The notes beneath the pieces were generated by a model. The model did not search any database. It was not told the DNA's origin and saw only the letters and a program-made list of their open reading frames with translations. Positions 9,918 through 17,482 of a stretch of 64,000 bases of DNA are shown piece after piece. Numbering within the stretch: the stretch's first letter is position 1; each line of letters opens with the position of its first letter. The DNA comes from Chthoniobacter flavus Ellin428. GTDB lineage: Bacteria > Verrucomicrobiota > Verrucomicrobiia > Chthoniobacterales > Chthoniobacteraceae. A program made the translations under genes and the position numbers. The DNA lies in NCBI RefSeq assembly GCF_000173075.1, contig NZ_ABVL01000010.1, forward strand, positions 62,001-126,000, given 5' to 3'.

Positions 9918-10733
9918 ATGCCGATGAAAAGACCATTCCCAGAGCGATTGCGCAGCGGGGAGAACGTCTTCGGCACATTGATCGTGTCGCCATCGCCGAT
10001 GTGGCCGCGGGCGCTGGAAGGCAGCGGGCTGGATTTCGTTTTCATCGACACCGAGCACATTGCCCTCGACCGCGCGCAGGTGAGCTGGATGTGCCAGACC
10101 TACGCGCGTATGGGGTTGGCGCCGATCGTGCGAATTCCGTCGCCCGATCCCTTCGAGGCCACGAAGATGCTCGATGGCGGAGCCGCCGGCATCGTCGCGC
10201 CCTATGTGGAGACAGCGGAGCAGGCCCAGGCGTTGCGCGGTGCGGTGAAGTTGCGGCCGATCAAGGGACGCCGATTGGAAGACCGTTTGGCCGGAACTCC
10301 ATTCGAACCGGAGTTGGAGGAGTATGTCCGTGGACGGAGTGCCCAGGCGCTCATCCTCAATATCGAAAGCGTGCCGGCGATGGAGGCGCTCGATGAGATT
10401 CTCGCAGTGCCGGATCTGGATGCGGTGCTCATCGGGCCACACGATCTTTCCTGCAGTCTCGGTCTTCCCGAGCAATACACGCATCCTCGTTTTCGCGAAG
10501 CGGTGCGGACGATTTTTCGCAAGGCGCGTGGTGCGGGAATCGGCGCGGGCATTCACTTCTGGGGCGATCTGGAGCTGGAGGCGGATTTCGTGCGCGACGG
10601 GGCGAACATGCTCATCCACAGCGCCGATATTTCGCTGTTTCAAAAGCATCTGCGGCTCGAACTCGACGCGCTCCAACGCGCCTTGGGGGCGAAACCCGCG
10701 GACGAAAGCGGTTCCGAACGGATCACCATTTGA
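9918..10733 (+). CDS. HpcH/HpaI-family aldolase (2-keto-3-deoxy sugar acid type)
   Basis: The 271-residue product matches class II pyruvate aldolases of the HpcH/HpaI/RhmA type: FGTLIVSPSPMWPRALEGSG, FIDTEHIALDR, IVRIPSPDPFEATKMLDGGA, AGIVAPYVETAEQA, and IGPHDLSCSLGLPEQYTHP with conserved metal and pyruvate-pocket residues. The usual reaction is reversible cleavage of 2-keto-3-deoxy sugar acids into pyruvate plus an aldehyde. The start (MPMKRPFPERLR) lies 2 bases after the sialidase-like gene, so it belongs to the same transcript. It is a cytosolic step between sugar release and central metabolism; the exact substrate is inferred only as an acidic sugar derivative. Confidence 0.82.
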   Translation: MPMKRPFPERLRSGENVFGTLIVSPSPMWPRALEGSGLDFVFIDTEHIALDRAQVSWMCQTYARMGLAPIVRIPSPDPFEATKMLDGGAAGIVAPYVETAEQAQALRGAVKLRPIKGRRLEDRLAGTPFEPELEEYVRGRSAQALILNIESVPAMEALDEILAVPDLDAVLIGPHDLSCSLGLPEQYTHPRFREAVRTIFRKARGAGIGAGIHFWGDLELEADFVRDGANMLIHSADISLFQKHLRLELDALQRALGAKPADESGSERITI

Positions 10734-10738
10734 TCGTG

Positions 10739-12442
10739 ATGAGTCGATCATTCGCCTTCATTTTCTTCGCGGCAGTCGCCTTCGTATCCGGTGCTTTGGC
10801 CAAGGATGCACCTGCGGTCATCGACGCGGATGTGTGCGTCTATGGCGGCACATCAGGCGGAGTGATGGCCGCGGTGCAAGTCGCACGGATGGGCAAGCGT
10901 GCGGTGATCGCTGAGCCGGGACGACATCTCGGCGGAATGACTTCGGGTGGATTGAGCGCGGTGGACGTCGGCGACCCGCGCACGGTCGGCGGGCTGGCGC
11001 GGGAGTATTTTGCCCGGCTTGTCGGCAGCTACGGAAAGACGCTGGCGTGGGACAAGCCATTTACCAGTAAAGGCGGCGGACCGGCGACGGGCGGTGCGTA
11101 TTCCATCGAACCGCATGTGGCGGAGCAGGTCTTCAATGACCTGGCGCTTGAGGCCCATGTCGCGGTGCATCTCCAGGCGCGGCTGGCCTCAGTGAAGAAA
11201 GACGGGACGCGTATTCGGGAATTGGTCATGGAAGATGGCACCGTCTTCCACGCCACCGTGTTCATCGACGCGACTTATGAAGGTGATCTGATGGCGAAGG
11301 CGGGAGTGACTTACACGCTGCGGCGCGAAGGAAATGCGAAATATGGCGAGACTTACAACGGCATTTACTACGCGCCGAATTTTGCGCCACGGACGGACCA
11401 CGCGAAGCCGCGCGCGAATGGCCGCACCCCCAGCGGGCAGGGTGTCTGGGATCGCGATCTGCCGCTCGATCCGTATGTCGTGAAAGGCGATTCGCAGAGC
11501 GGATTGCTGCCTTTGATCAGCGCGGGAGACCCTGGCACTCCGGGCGAGCCGGCCCCGGGTGTGCAGGCCTATTGCTATCGTCTTTGCCTGACCGCCGCGC
11601 CGGATCGTCTGCCGATTGCGCCGCCGCCGGACTACGACCCGAAGCGCTATGAGATCGTCGCGCGCTTCATCGAAGGCTGCGAGGCGATCGGTGACGACAT
11701 GGACCTGCGGTGGTTCTCGAAGCACGACCCGTTGCCCCACGACAAATGGGATTTCAATACCGCGACCTTCGGCGGCAATTTGCCGGGCGCGAATTGGGAT
11801 TGGCCGGAAGCGTCTTATACCCAGCGCGAACAGATCGCGAAGGAGCACGAAAACTATCATCGCGGCCTGCTCCACTTTCTCGCCACCGATCCGCGGGTGC
11901 CGGAAAAGGTGCGCGAAGAGATGCAGCGCTTCGGTTTGCCGCGGGATGAATTCGTCGACAACGGAGGCTGGCCGCACCAGCTCTACATCCGCGAGGCCCG
12001 CCGCATGGTGAGCGATCTCGTCATGACCGAGCATCACACCTTCGGCAAGGAGATCGCGCCTAAATCGGTCGGCCTGGGTTCCTATGGCACCGACACACAC
12101 GAGGTGCGGCGCATTGTGAAGGATGGCGTGGTGACCCGCGAAGGAAAGACGGCCGGAGGCCGCGGGGGAGCGCCGCCTTATCCGATCGGCTATGACGCAA
12201 TCGTTCCGCGGGCCAGCGAATGCGAAAATCTGTTCGTCACCTTCGCCCTTTCGGCGAGCCACACGGCTTTCAGCAGTATCCGCATGGAGCCCGTCTTCAT
12301 GGTCACGAGCCAATCCGCCGCGACGGCGGCCTGCCTGGCCATCGATGCCCGGACGCCAGTCCAGCAGGTGGATTACTCCGCCCTGCGCGCCCGGCTGGAA
12401 AAGGATGGGCAGATTCTCGAATGGCCTCCCTCTCAACGATGA
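10739..12442 (+). CDS. Exported FAD-dependent oxidoreductase
   Basis: After a signal peptide (MSRSFAFIFFAAVAFVSGALA) comes a Rossmann FAD-binding start, DVCVYGGTSGGVMAAVQVARMGK, then the acidic end of beta-2 in AVIAEPGRHLGGMTSGGLS, as in the FAD_oxidored family that is abundant in PVC polysaccharide loci. FIDATYEGDLMAKAGV and PYPIGYDAIVPRASECENL are typical family blocks. A TTG at 10730 would overlap the aldolase stop; the ATG nine bases later gives the better signal peptide. Members are thought to oxidise sugars or sugar acids in the periplasm. Electron acceptor and substrate are unknown. Confidence 0.8.
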   Translation: MSRSFAFIFFAAVAFVSGALAKDAPAVIDADVCVYGGTSGGVMAAVQVARMGKRAVIAEPGRHLGGMTSGGLSAVDVGDPRTVGGLAREYFARLVGSYGKTLAWDKPFTSKGGGPATGGAYSIEPHVAEQVFNDLALEAHVAVHLQARLASVKKDGTRIRELVMEDGTVFHATVFIDATYEGDLMAKAGVTYTLRREGNAKYGETYNGIYYAPNFAPRTDHAKPRANGRTPSGQGVWDRDLPLDPYVVKGDSQSGLLPLISAGDPGTPGEPAPGVQAYCYRLCLTAAPDRLPIAPPPDYDPKRYEIVARFIEGCEAIGDDMDLRWFSKHDPLPHDKWDFNTATFGGNLPGANWDWPEASYTQREQIAKEHENYHRGLLHFLATDPRVPEKVREEMQRFGLPRDEFVDNGGWPHQLYIREARRMVSDLVMTEHHTFGKEIAPKSVGLGSYGTDTHEVRRIVKDGVVTREGKTAGGRGGAPPYPIGYDAIVPRASECENLFVTFALSASHTAFSSIRMEPVFMVTSQSAATAACLAIDARTPVQQVDYSALRARLEKDGQILEWPPSQR

Positions 12443-12467
12443 AACGACTACGAACCAGCGTGGCACA

Positions 12468-12590
12468 TGGGTGGATCGCGATCTCCGAGCGCGATGGGTA
12501 CCATTCGCGCGTAGCGCCTTACTTTTCCACCGATGGACGCCTCCGGCGTGTGGGCTTTTCCCATGCCGCTCGGAGATCGGCATCCACCCA
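12468..12590. repeat. Long imperfect inverted repeat between the oxidoreductase and RraA-like genes
   Basis: Two 30-base arms, 12468-12497 and 12561-12590, are reverse complements at 26 of 30 positions. The mismatches are CG versus GC dinucleotide swaps at two places. The 63-base loop has no convincing gene. It nearly fills the 178-base gap between two rightward genes. It could be a REP/MITE-like mobile element or a very stable RNA hairpin; there is no U-run after it, so a simple intrinsic terminator is unlikely. Confidence 0.65.
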
Positions 12591-12620
12591 CTCTCCGTTC
12601 ACGTTTCTCGCTCTTCCAAA

Positions 12621-13376
12621 ATGAACCCATCCCGACCCACTCACTCCGAAATTCTGCAACTCAAGCGTTGGAACACGCCGACCATTTACAATGGTTGGGA
12701 GCAGATCACGAAACATGACGCCAGCGCGGTCGGCTTCAATCTCGAAGAGACGCGTGATTTTATGCCGCAGATGGGACCGATGGTGGGCTATGCGATCACG
12801 GTGATGGTCGAGCCGAGCAAGGCCGAGCATCCGGAAAGGAATCCCAACGCCTGGAGCGAGTATCGGGAATATGTGGCCAGCGTGCCAGGGCCGAAGATCG
12901 TCGTCGTGCAGGATATCGACAGGCCACGGACCATCGGTGCCTTTTGGGGAGAGGTGAACAGCAACATTCATCGCGCGCTGGGCTGCGTGGGAACGATCAT
13001 CGATGGAGCGATCCGCGATTTGGATGAAATGACCAATGCGGGGTTCAAGGCCCTCGCGCGGCGGATGTGCGTGGGCCACGCTTTCTCCTGCCCGATCCGG
13101 TGGAACTGCGAAGTCGAGGTTTTCGGTCGCAAGGTTCAGCCAGGCCAACTCATTCATGCCGACAAACATGGCTTCCTCGCGGTTCCGCCGGAGGATGAGT
13201 CGCGTTTGCTCGAGGCGGCGCGCTTCATGGATACCAATGAATGCGAAACGCTGATTCCCGCCGCGCGGGATGTTGCCGGTAAATCGTCCGCCGAGGTGCT
13301 GGCGGCGATCAACGCAGCGGGGCGGAAGTTTGGCGAGAACGCGCGGGCCAAATTCGGTCGGAAAGGGGAGTGGTGA
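12621..13376 (+). CDS. RraA-like / HMG aldolase-family protein
   Basis: The 251-residue product has the RraA/4-hydroxy-4-methyl-2-oxoglutarate aldolase signature: VVVQDIDRPRTIGAFWGEVNSNIHRALGCVGTIIDGAIRDLDEM, in which GxxWGE, RALG and the DGAIRD arginine/aspartate form the usual pyruvate and metal site. The N-terminus (SEILQLKRWNTPTIYNGWE) is also typical. Proteins annotated as demethylmenaquinone methyltransferases belong here. It probably cleaves a 2-keto acid and fits with the upstream HpcH/HpaI aldolase as a second carbon-carbon lyase. It follows the inverted repeat and precedes the kelch gene by 4 bases. Confidence 0.78.
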   Translation: MNPSRPTHSEILQLKRWNTPTIYNGWEQITKHDASAVGFNLEETRDFMPQMGPMVGYAITVMVEPSKAEHPERNPNAWSEYREYVASVPGPKIVVVQDIDRPRTIGAFWGEVNSNIHRALGCVGTIIDGAIRDLDEMTNAGFKALARRMCVGHAFSCPIRWNCEVEVFGRKVQPGQLIHADKHGFLAVPPEDESRLLEAARFMDTNECETLIPAARDVAGKSSAEVLAAINAAGRKFGENARAKFGRKGEW

Positions 13377-13380
13377 ACGC

Positions 13381-14427
13381 ATGTGGTCTGCCCTGCGTTT
13401 GGCGATTCGCGCTGCAATCGGTCTCCTGATGGTTACTCATTTGCCGGCTCAACAGATGGAGTGGGATCAACTGCCGCCGATCCCTGATCACGAAGGTTTC
13501 GCCGGCCCTTTTGCCGGGGTGAGCGGAGGTGCGCTCATCGTCGCTGGCGGCGCGAATATCCAGGGCGATAAATGGAAGGAACCATTCGTGAAGAAATGGT
13601 ACGACTCCATTTTCGTGCTCGATGATCCGAAAGCGAATTGGCGCAAGGCGGGCAAGCTGCCGCGTCCACTGGGCTATGGCGTTTCCATCAGCACGGACGA
13701 TGGCCTGATCTGCCTCGGAGGCAGCGATTCGAAGCGGCATTACGCGAGCGCCTTTCTGCTGCACATGAAGGGTGGTGCGCTGCAGCGCAAAACCCTGCCC
13801 AGCCTGCCGATGCCCTGCGCCAATGCCTGCGGAGCCTTGGTAGGGCGGACGATCTATCTCGCCGGCGGGATCGAGACGCCGCAGGACACGACCGCGCTGC
13901 ACAAATTCTGGGCGCTCGATCTTGATGCACAGGAACCGATCTGGCGCGAACTCGACCCGTGGCCAGGGCCCGAGCGGATGCTCGCGGTGGCGGGGGCGCT
14001 CGATGGCGCCTTCTATTTGTTCAGTGGGACCAAGTTGGCCGCCGATGCCGATGGCAAGCCGGTACGCGAGTATTTGCGCGATGCTTATCGCTACACTTCG
14101 GAGCAAGGCTGGAAGCGGCTCTCCGATCTTCCTCGCGCCGCGGTCGCGGCGCCTTCGCCGGTCCCGACGATTGGAACGAAACTGCTGGTCATCACGGGTG
14201 ACGATGGGCTGAACGTGACGTTCCAACCGGTGGAAAAGCATCCGGGTTTTCCGCGCAACGCGTTGAGCTACGATTCTTCGACCGATACGTGGACGGTACT
14301 CGACACGGTGCCGATTTCTCGCGCGACGGTGCCGACCGTGCTGTGGCACGACCGGGTGGTATTTCTCAATGGCGAAGCGCGCCCGCGAGTGCGGACACCG
14401 GAGGTATGGTCGCTGCGGCTCCACTAG
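13381..14427 (+). CDS. Secreted kelch-repeat protein, N-acetylneuraminate epimerase (NanM)-like
   Basis: The product of 348 residues starts with a hydrophobic export signal (LAIRAAIGLLMVTHLPA). It carries about six kelch blades with the GG doublet and spaced Trp/Tyr: LIVAGGANIQGDKW, LICLGGSDSKRHY, IYLAGGIETPQDTTALHKFWALD, FYLFSGTKLAAD, LLVITGDDG, VVFLNGEARPR. PDHEGFAGPFAGVSGGALIVAGGAN is close to the opening seen in NanM-type mutarotases. NanM converts alpha- to beta-N-acetylneuraminate in the periplasm. The nearby N-acetylneuraminate-lyase-like gene supports this role, but the assignment rests on repeat pattern and context. Confidence 0.72.
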   Translation: MWSALRLAIRAAIGLLMVTHLPAQQMEWDQLPPIPDHEGFAGPFAGVSGGALIVAGGANIQGDKWKEPFVKKWYDSIFVLDDPKANWRKAGKLPRPLGYGVSISTDDGLICLGGSDSKRHYASAFLLHMKGGALQRKTLPSLPMPCANACGALVGRTIYLAGGIETPQDTTALHKFWALDLDAQEPIWRELDPWPGPERMLAVAGALDGAFYLFSGTKLAADADGKPVREYLRDAYRYTSEQGWKRLSDLPRAAVAAPSPVPTIGTKLLVITGDDGLNVTFQPVEKHPGFPRNALSYDSSTDTWTVLDTVPISRATVPTVLWHDRVVFLNGEARPRVRTPEVWSLRLH

Positions 14428-14461
14428 TGAAAAAGGAACCGACGTGCGGAATCTTGCTTCT

Positions 14462-15199
14462 TCACCAACCGTGCCGCGATCGCTCGGCGCTGTCGAAATC
14501 GGCAAGCCGCTCCTCGAGGCTCAGCCGAATGTGTTCGCCCAGCAATTGCATGGCTTCTCCCCGTTGACCTTTCGCCACGGCGTCGAGAATCCGCCGATGG
14601 AAGTGATACACCTCGGAAACCAACGCGAGGGTGTGGTGCTCGCGAGGGAGGGCAAACACGCGCAGAAGAAGACTGGTGGAATCGAGGATTTTCAGCATCC
14701 GCTGATTGCCGGCGGCCTGGAGCAGAAGCGTGTGAAAATGGAGATCCGCAGTGACGAATCGTTTCAAATCGTTGCCTTCCAAAGCGGGTGTCCCGGATTT
14801 TTTCAGGTCGGCGACGATAGTGCGCAATTCCTCGACGAGGCCATTGAGCGGTTCGAGCATTCGGGCGCTGAGGCGTTGCCCGGCGACTTTGCCGATGGCG
14901 TGAACTTCGAGGGCCTCGCGCAATTCGTAGAGATCGATGATGTCCTGCCGGGTGGGTTCCGCGACGATGGCGCCACGGCTGGTCTTTTGCAGCATGCCTT
15001 CGGCGATGAGCTGGCCGAGGGCTTCGCGGATGGGTGTGCGGCTGATGCCGAGCTCGGTAGCGAGCGCGATTTCGGAGAGCGAAGCGCCTGCCGGGAAAGC
15101 GCCGTTGCCGATTTTCGTCAGGATGTGCTGGCGGGCCAGAGCGAGAGCGCCGCGATTGCGGGGAAGAGGGCGTGGAGAGCGGGAGGTCGTCTTCAACAT
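14462..15199 (-). CDS. GntR-family transcriptional regulator, FCD subfamily
   Basis: The start MLKTTSRSPRPLPRNRG was chosen over an upstream in-frame start at 15334, which would cross the divergent operator. Residues ~20-85 form the winged helix with the GntR signature LSEIALATELGISRTPIREALGQL. The C-terminal ~150 residues are an FCD ligand domain with metal-binding histidines (TADLHFHTLLLQAAGN, VSEVYHFHRRILDAV). FCD regulators typically respond to small carboxylic or sugar acids. The gene is divergent from the MFS transporter and N-acetylneuraminate-lyase-like gene, and a palindrome matching such regulators lies between them, so local repression relieved by the substrate is likely. Confidence 0.88.
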   Translation of the reverse strand: MLKTTSRSPRPLPRNRGALALARQHILTKIGNGAFPAGASLSEIALATELGISRTPIREALGQLIAEGMLQKTSRGAIVAEPTRQDIIDLYELREALEVHAIGKVAGQRLSARMLEPLNGLVEELRTIVADLKKSGTPALEGNDLKRFVTADLHFHTLLLQAAGNQRMLKILDSTSLLLRVFALPREHHTLALVSEVYHFHRRILDAVAKGQRGEAMQLLGEHIRLSLEERLADFDSAERSRHGW

Positions 15200-15204
15200 T
15201 TCAA

Positions 15205-15234
15205 TTGCATACAACAGTATGCGAACGTATGCAA
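15205..15234. promoter_or_regulatory. Operator cluster for the GntR/FCD regulator
   Basis: GCATAC AACA GTATGC (15207-15222) is a perfect inverted repeat, and a further GTATGCAA half-site follows at 15227-15234, facing TTGCATAC at 15205-15212. The site lies 6 bases from the regulator's start and covers the probable transporter start, so one bound protein could repress both directions. The same half-site recurs before the gene divergent from the second GntR regulator (25528-25537). Confidence 0.65.
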
Positions 15235-16499
15235 CGAAAGATGAACTGCTGCCTTTTTCCCCCAGTCGATTCCCAGTGAGCTCCTCCACTCGCAAAGCCT
15301 GGCTCGTCGTCGCCCTTCTCTGGCCGGTCGCCATGCTGAACTATCTCGACCGCCAAATGCTCGCCACCATGCATCTCTCGATGCAGAAGGATATCGTCGA
15401 ACTGCAGAGCAACGAGGTTTACGGAACGCTCATGGGTGTATTCCTGTGGGTGTATGCCTTCTGCAGTCCGCTCGGTGGCTTTGTGGCGGATCGGATGAAT
15501 CGGAAATGGCTCATCGTGGGCAGCCTCGGTGTGTGGTCCAGCGTGACCCTGCTCATGGGCACAGCGCATGATCTGACTACGCTGCTCTGGCTGCGTCGGG
15601 CGATGGGCGTCAGTGAGGCGCTCTACATCCCTGCCGGGTTGTCTCTCATCGCGGACTACCATCACGGCGCCACCCGCTCGCTGGCCATCGGAATCCACAT
15701 GAGCGGCATCTATGTGGGGCAAGCCTTAGGCGGTGTCGGTGGATGGATCGCGCAAGAAATCTCCTGGCGCACAGCGTTTGCGAGTTGCGGGTGTGTAGGG
15801 GTAGCTTACGGGATCGTCCTTGCGTTCTTTCTCCGCGAAAAGGAGGACCGTGGCGCCGTGACCACTTCGCCGGAACTGCGCGCAGACGGCGGAGGACCGT
15901 CGGTGGCATGGGTAGGTTACATCATCCTGATCCTTTGCTTTGCGCTGCCGAGTCTTCCCGGCTGGGCGGTGAAGAACTGGCTGCCCACGCTGCTGCAGGA
16001 ACGCTTTTTCCTCGATGAAAAGAGCTCCGGGTTGTGGGCGACGATCAGCCATTCCGGAGCGGCCTTTCTCGGTGTGGTTGTGGGCGGACGGCTCTCGGAT
16101 TACTTGTTCAAGCGTAGCGTCTACGGTCGCACGTGGGTCAGCGCTTCCGGACTTTTCCTCAAGTCGGTGGTCATCATCGGCCTCGGCCTGGCGCCGGGTT
16201 TTGGATTCGTGATCGTGTGCTCCGCTCTCTACGGATTCGGCTTCGGTCTCTTCGATGCGAACAGCATGCCCATTCTCTGCCAGGTGGCGCCGCCTCGCTT
16301 CCGGGCGACGGGCTATGGCTTGATGAATTTCTTCGGCACGGCTGCCGGGGCGCTGATCACGCCGTATCTCGGCAAGCTCAAGGACAACGGGACTCCGTTT
16401 GCCGTGAGTTTCGCTTATTGCGCCATTCCGGCCCTGCTGGCCGCGATCCTCATGATTCTGCTCCGCCCGCGAGACCGCGATCGCGGAGTTGCCGCCTGA
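15219..16499 (+). CDS. MFS transporter, anion:cation symporter (sugar acid) type
   Basis: This is a ~426-residue protein with twelve predicted membrane helices. Near the start it has WPVAMLNYLDRQMLATM, and in the first cytoplasmic loop GGFVADRMNRKWLIVGS, the MFS A-like motif. RRAMGVSEALYIPAGLSLIADYHHG is typical of hexuronate, galactonate and sialate transporters of the ACS family. The start is uncertain: ATG at 15219 lies in the operator; GTG at 15276 is the alternative. It precedes the N-acetylneuraminate-lyase-like gene by 9 bases, so it probably imports that enzyme's substrate. Confidence 0.82.
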   Translation: MRTYATKDELLPFSPSRFPVSSSTRKAWLVVALLWPVAMLNYLDRQMLATMHLSMQKDIVELQSNEVYGTLMGVFLWVYAFCSPLGGFVADRMNRKWLIVGSLGVWSSVTLLMGTAHDLTTLLWLRRAMGVSEALYIPAGLSLIADYHHGATRSLAIGIHMSGIYVGQALGGVGGWIAQEISWRTAFASCGCVGVAYGIVLAFFLREKEDRGAVTTSPELRADGGGPSVAWVGYIILILCFALPSLPGWAVKNWLPTLLQERFFLDEKSSGLWATISHSGAAFLGVVVGGRLSDYLFKRSVYGRTWVSASGLFLKSVVIIGLGLAPGFGFVIVCSALYGFGFGLFDANSMPILCQVAPPRFRATGYGLMNFFGTAAGALITPYLGKLKDNGTPFAVSFAYCAIPALLAAILMILLRPRDRDRGVAA

Positions 16500-16508
16500 T
16501 ATTTTCCT

Positions 16509-17432
16509 ATGTCGAACTTCACCGCACCGCTCACCGGGCTGATCTCCGCCCCTTTCACCGCATTTCACAACGATGGCAGCTTGAATCTGCAAGCAGTCGA
16601 AAAACAAGTGGCCTCGCTGGTGGCCAACGGTGTCTCCGGCGCCTTTGTCTGCGGAACCACAGGAGAAGGGATCTCGATGACCGTGGAGGAACGCATGCGG
16701 GTGGCGGAGCGCTGGCAGCAAGTCGCGGAAGGGAAACTGCAGGTCGTCGTGCACGTGGGGCACACCTCACTGGGAGATGCGCGAGCGCTGGCCGCTCACA
16801 CGCAAAAGATCGGCGCTCAAGGCACATCCACGCTGGCGCCTTATTTCTTCAAGCCGGGGAACGCTGAGGACCTTGCGATGTTCTGTGCCGAGGTGGCGTC
16901 GGCGGCGCCCGCGCTGCCGTTTTATTATTACCAGATTCCTTCGATGACGGGCGTGAATATCCCGGCCGCCGATTTCCTGCGGGCCGCCGCGCCGCGCATT
17001 CCGAATCTCGCCGGGGTGAAGTTCACGTTCGAAAACCTCATGGATTTCTCGGAATGCGTGCGCTTGGAGGGCGGTCGCTACAATATCGTCTTCGGCCGCG
17101 ACGAAATCCTGGTGGCGGGTCTTAGCCTCGGGGCACGCGGAGCCATCGGCAGCACCTACAATTTCATCGCTCCCATCTTTCACGAAATCATCGCAGCATT
17201 TGAAAAAGGCGACCTCGCCCTGGCGCGAGAGAGGCAGGCGGCGGCCAATGCGATCATCCAGATTTTCATTCGCTACGGTGGTCCGCCCGCGGGGAAAGTG
17301 ATGATGAAAATGATCGGCGTCGATTGTGGTCCGGTGCGGCTGCCGCTCCGGGAGTTGAGCCCAAAACGCGAAGAGCAAATGCGCGCCGAACTCGAGGCCG
17401 CCGGCTTCTTCCAGATGTGTTCGCGCGGCTGA
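16509..17432 (+). CDS. nanA: N-acetylneuraminate lyase-like aldolase (DapA/NanA superfamily)
   Basis: The 307-residue (beta/alpha)8 aldolase has the CGTTGEG phosphate/carboxylate-binding loop at 48-54, the catalytic tyrosine in YYYQIPSMTG (Tyr141) and the Schiff-base lysine in GVKFTFENL (Lys171). The GSTYN motif later in the chain is typical of N-acetylneuraminate lyases rather than dihydrodipicolinate synthases. It would split sialic acid into pyruvate and N-acetylmannosamine. The transporter just upstream, the kelch epimerase-like protein and sialidases agree. No NanE or NanK is seen nearby, so another keto-acid substrate remains possible. Confidence 0.8.
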   Translation: MSNFTAPLTGLISAPFTAFHNDGSLNLQAVEKQVASLVANGVSGAFVCGTTGEGISMTVEERMRVAERWQQVAEGKLQVVVHVGHTSLGDARALAAHTQKIGAQGTSTLAPYFFKPGNAEDLAMFCAEVASAAPALPFYYYQIPSMTGVNIPAADFLRAAAPRIPNLAGVKFTFENLMDFSECVRLEGGRYNIVFGRDEILVAGLSLGARGAIGSTYNFIAPIFHEIIAAFEKGDLALARERQAAANAIIQIFIRYGGPPAGKVMMKMIGVDCGPVRLPLRELSPKREEQMRAELEAAGFFQMCSRG

Positions 17433-17482
17433 GCGCGACGAGTGGCTTGCGTGAATGGCGAAGAGTGGGTCTGCTCACCGCC

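Noticed and set aside
12443..12620. Small protein gene starting ATGAAACGACTACG
   Set aside because: Its codons coincide with the arms of the inverted repeat and it resembles no protein.
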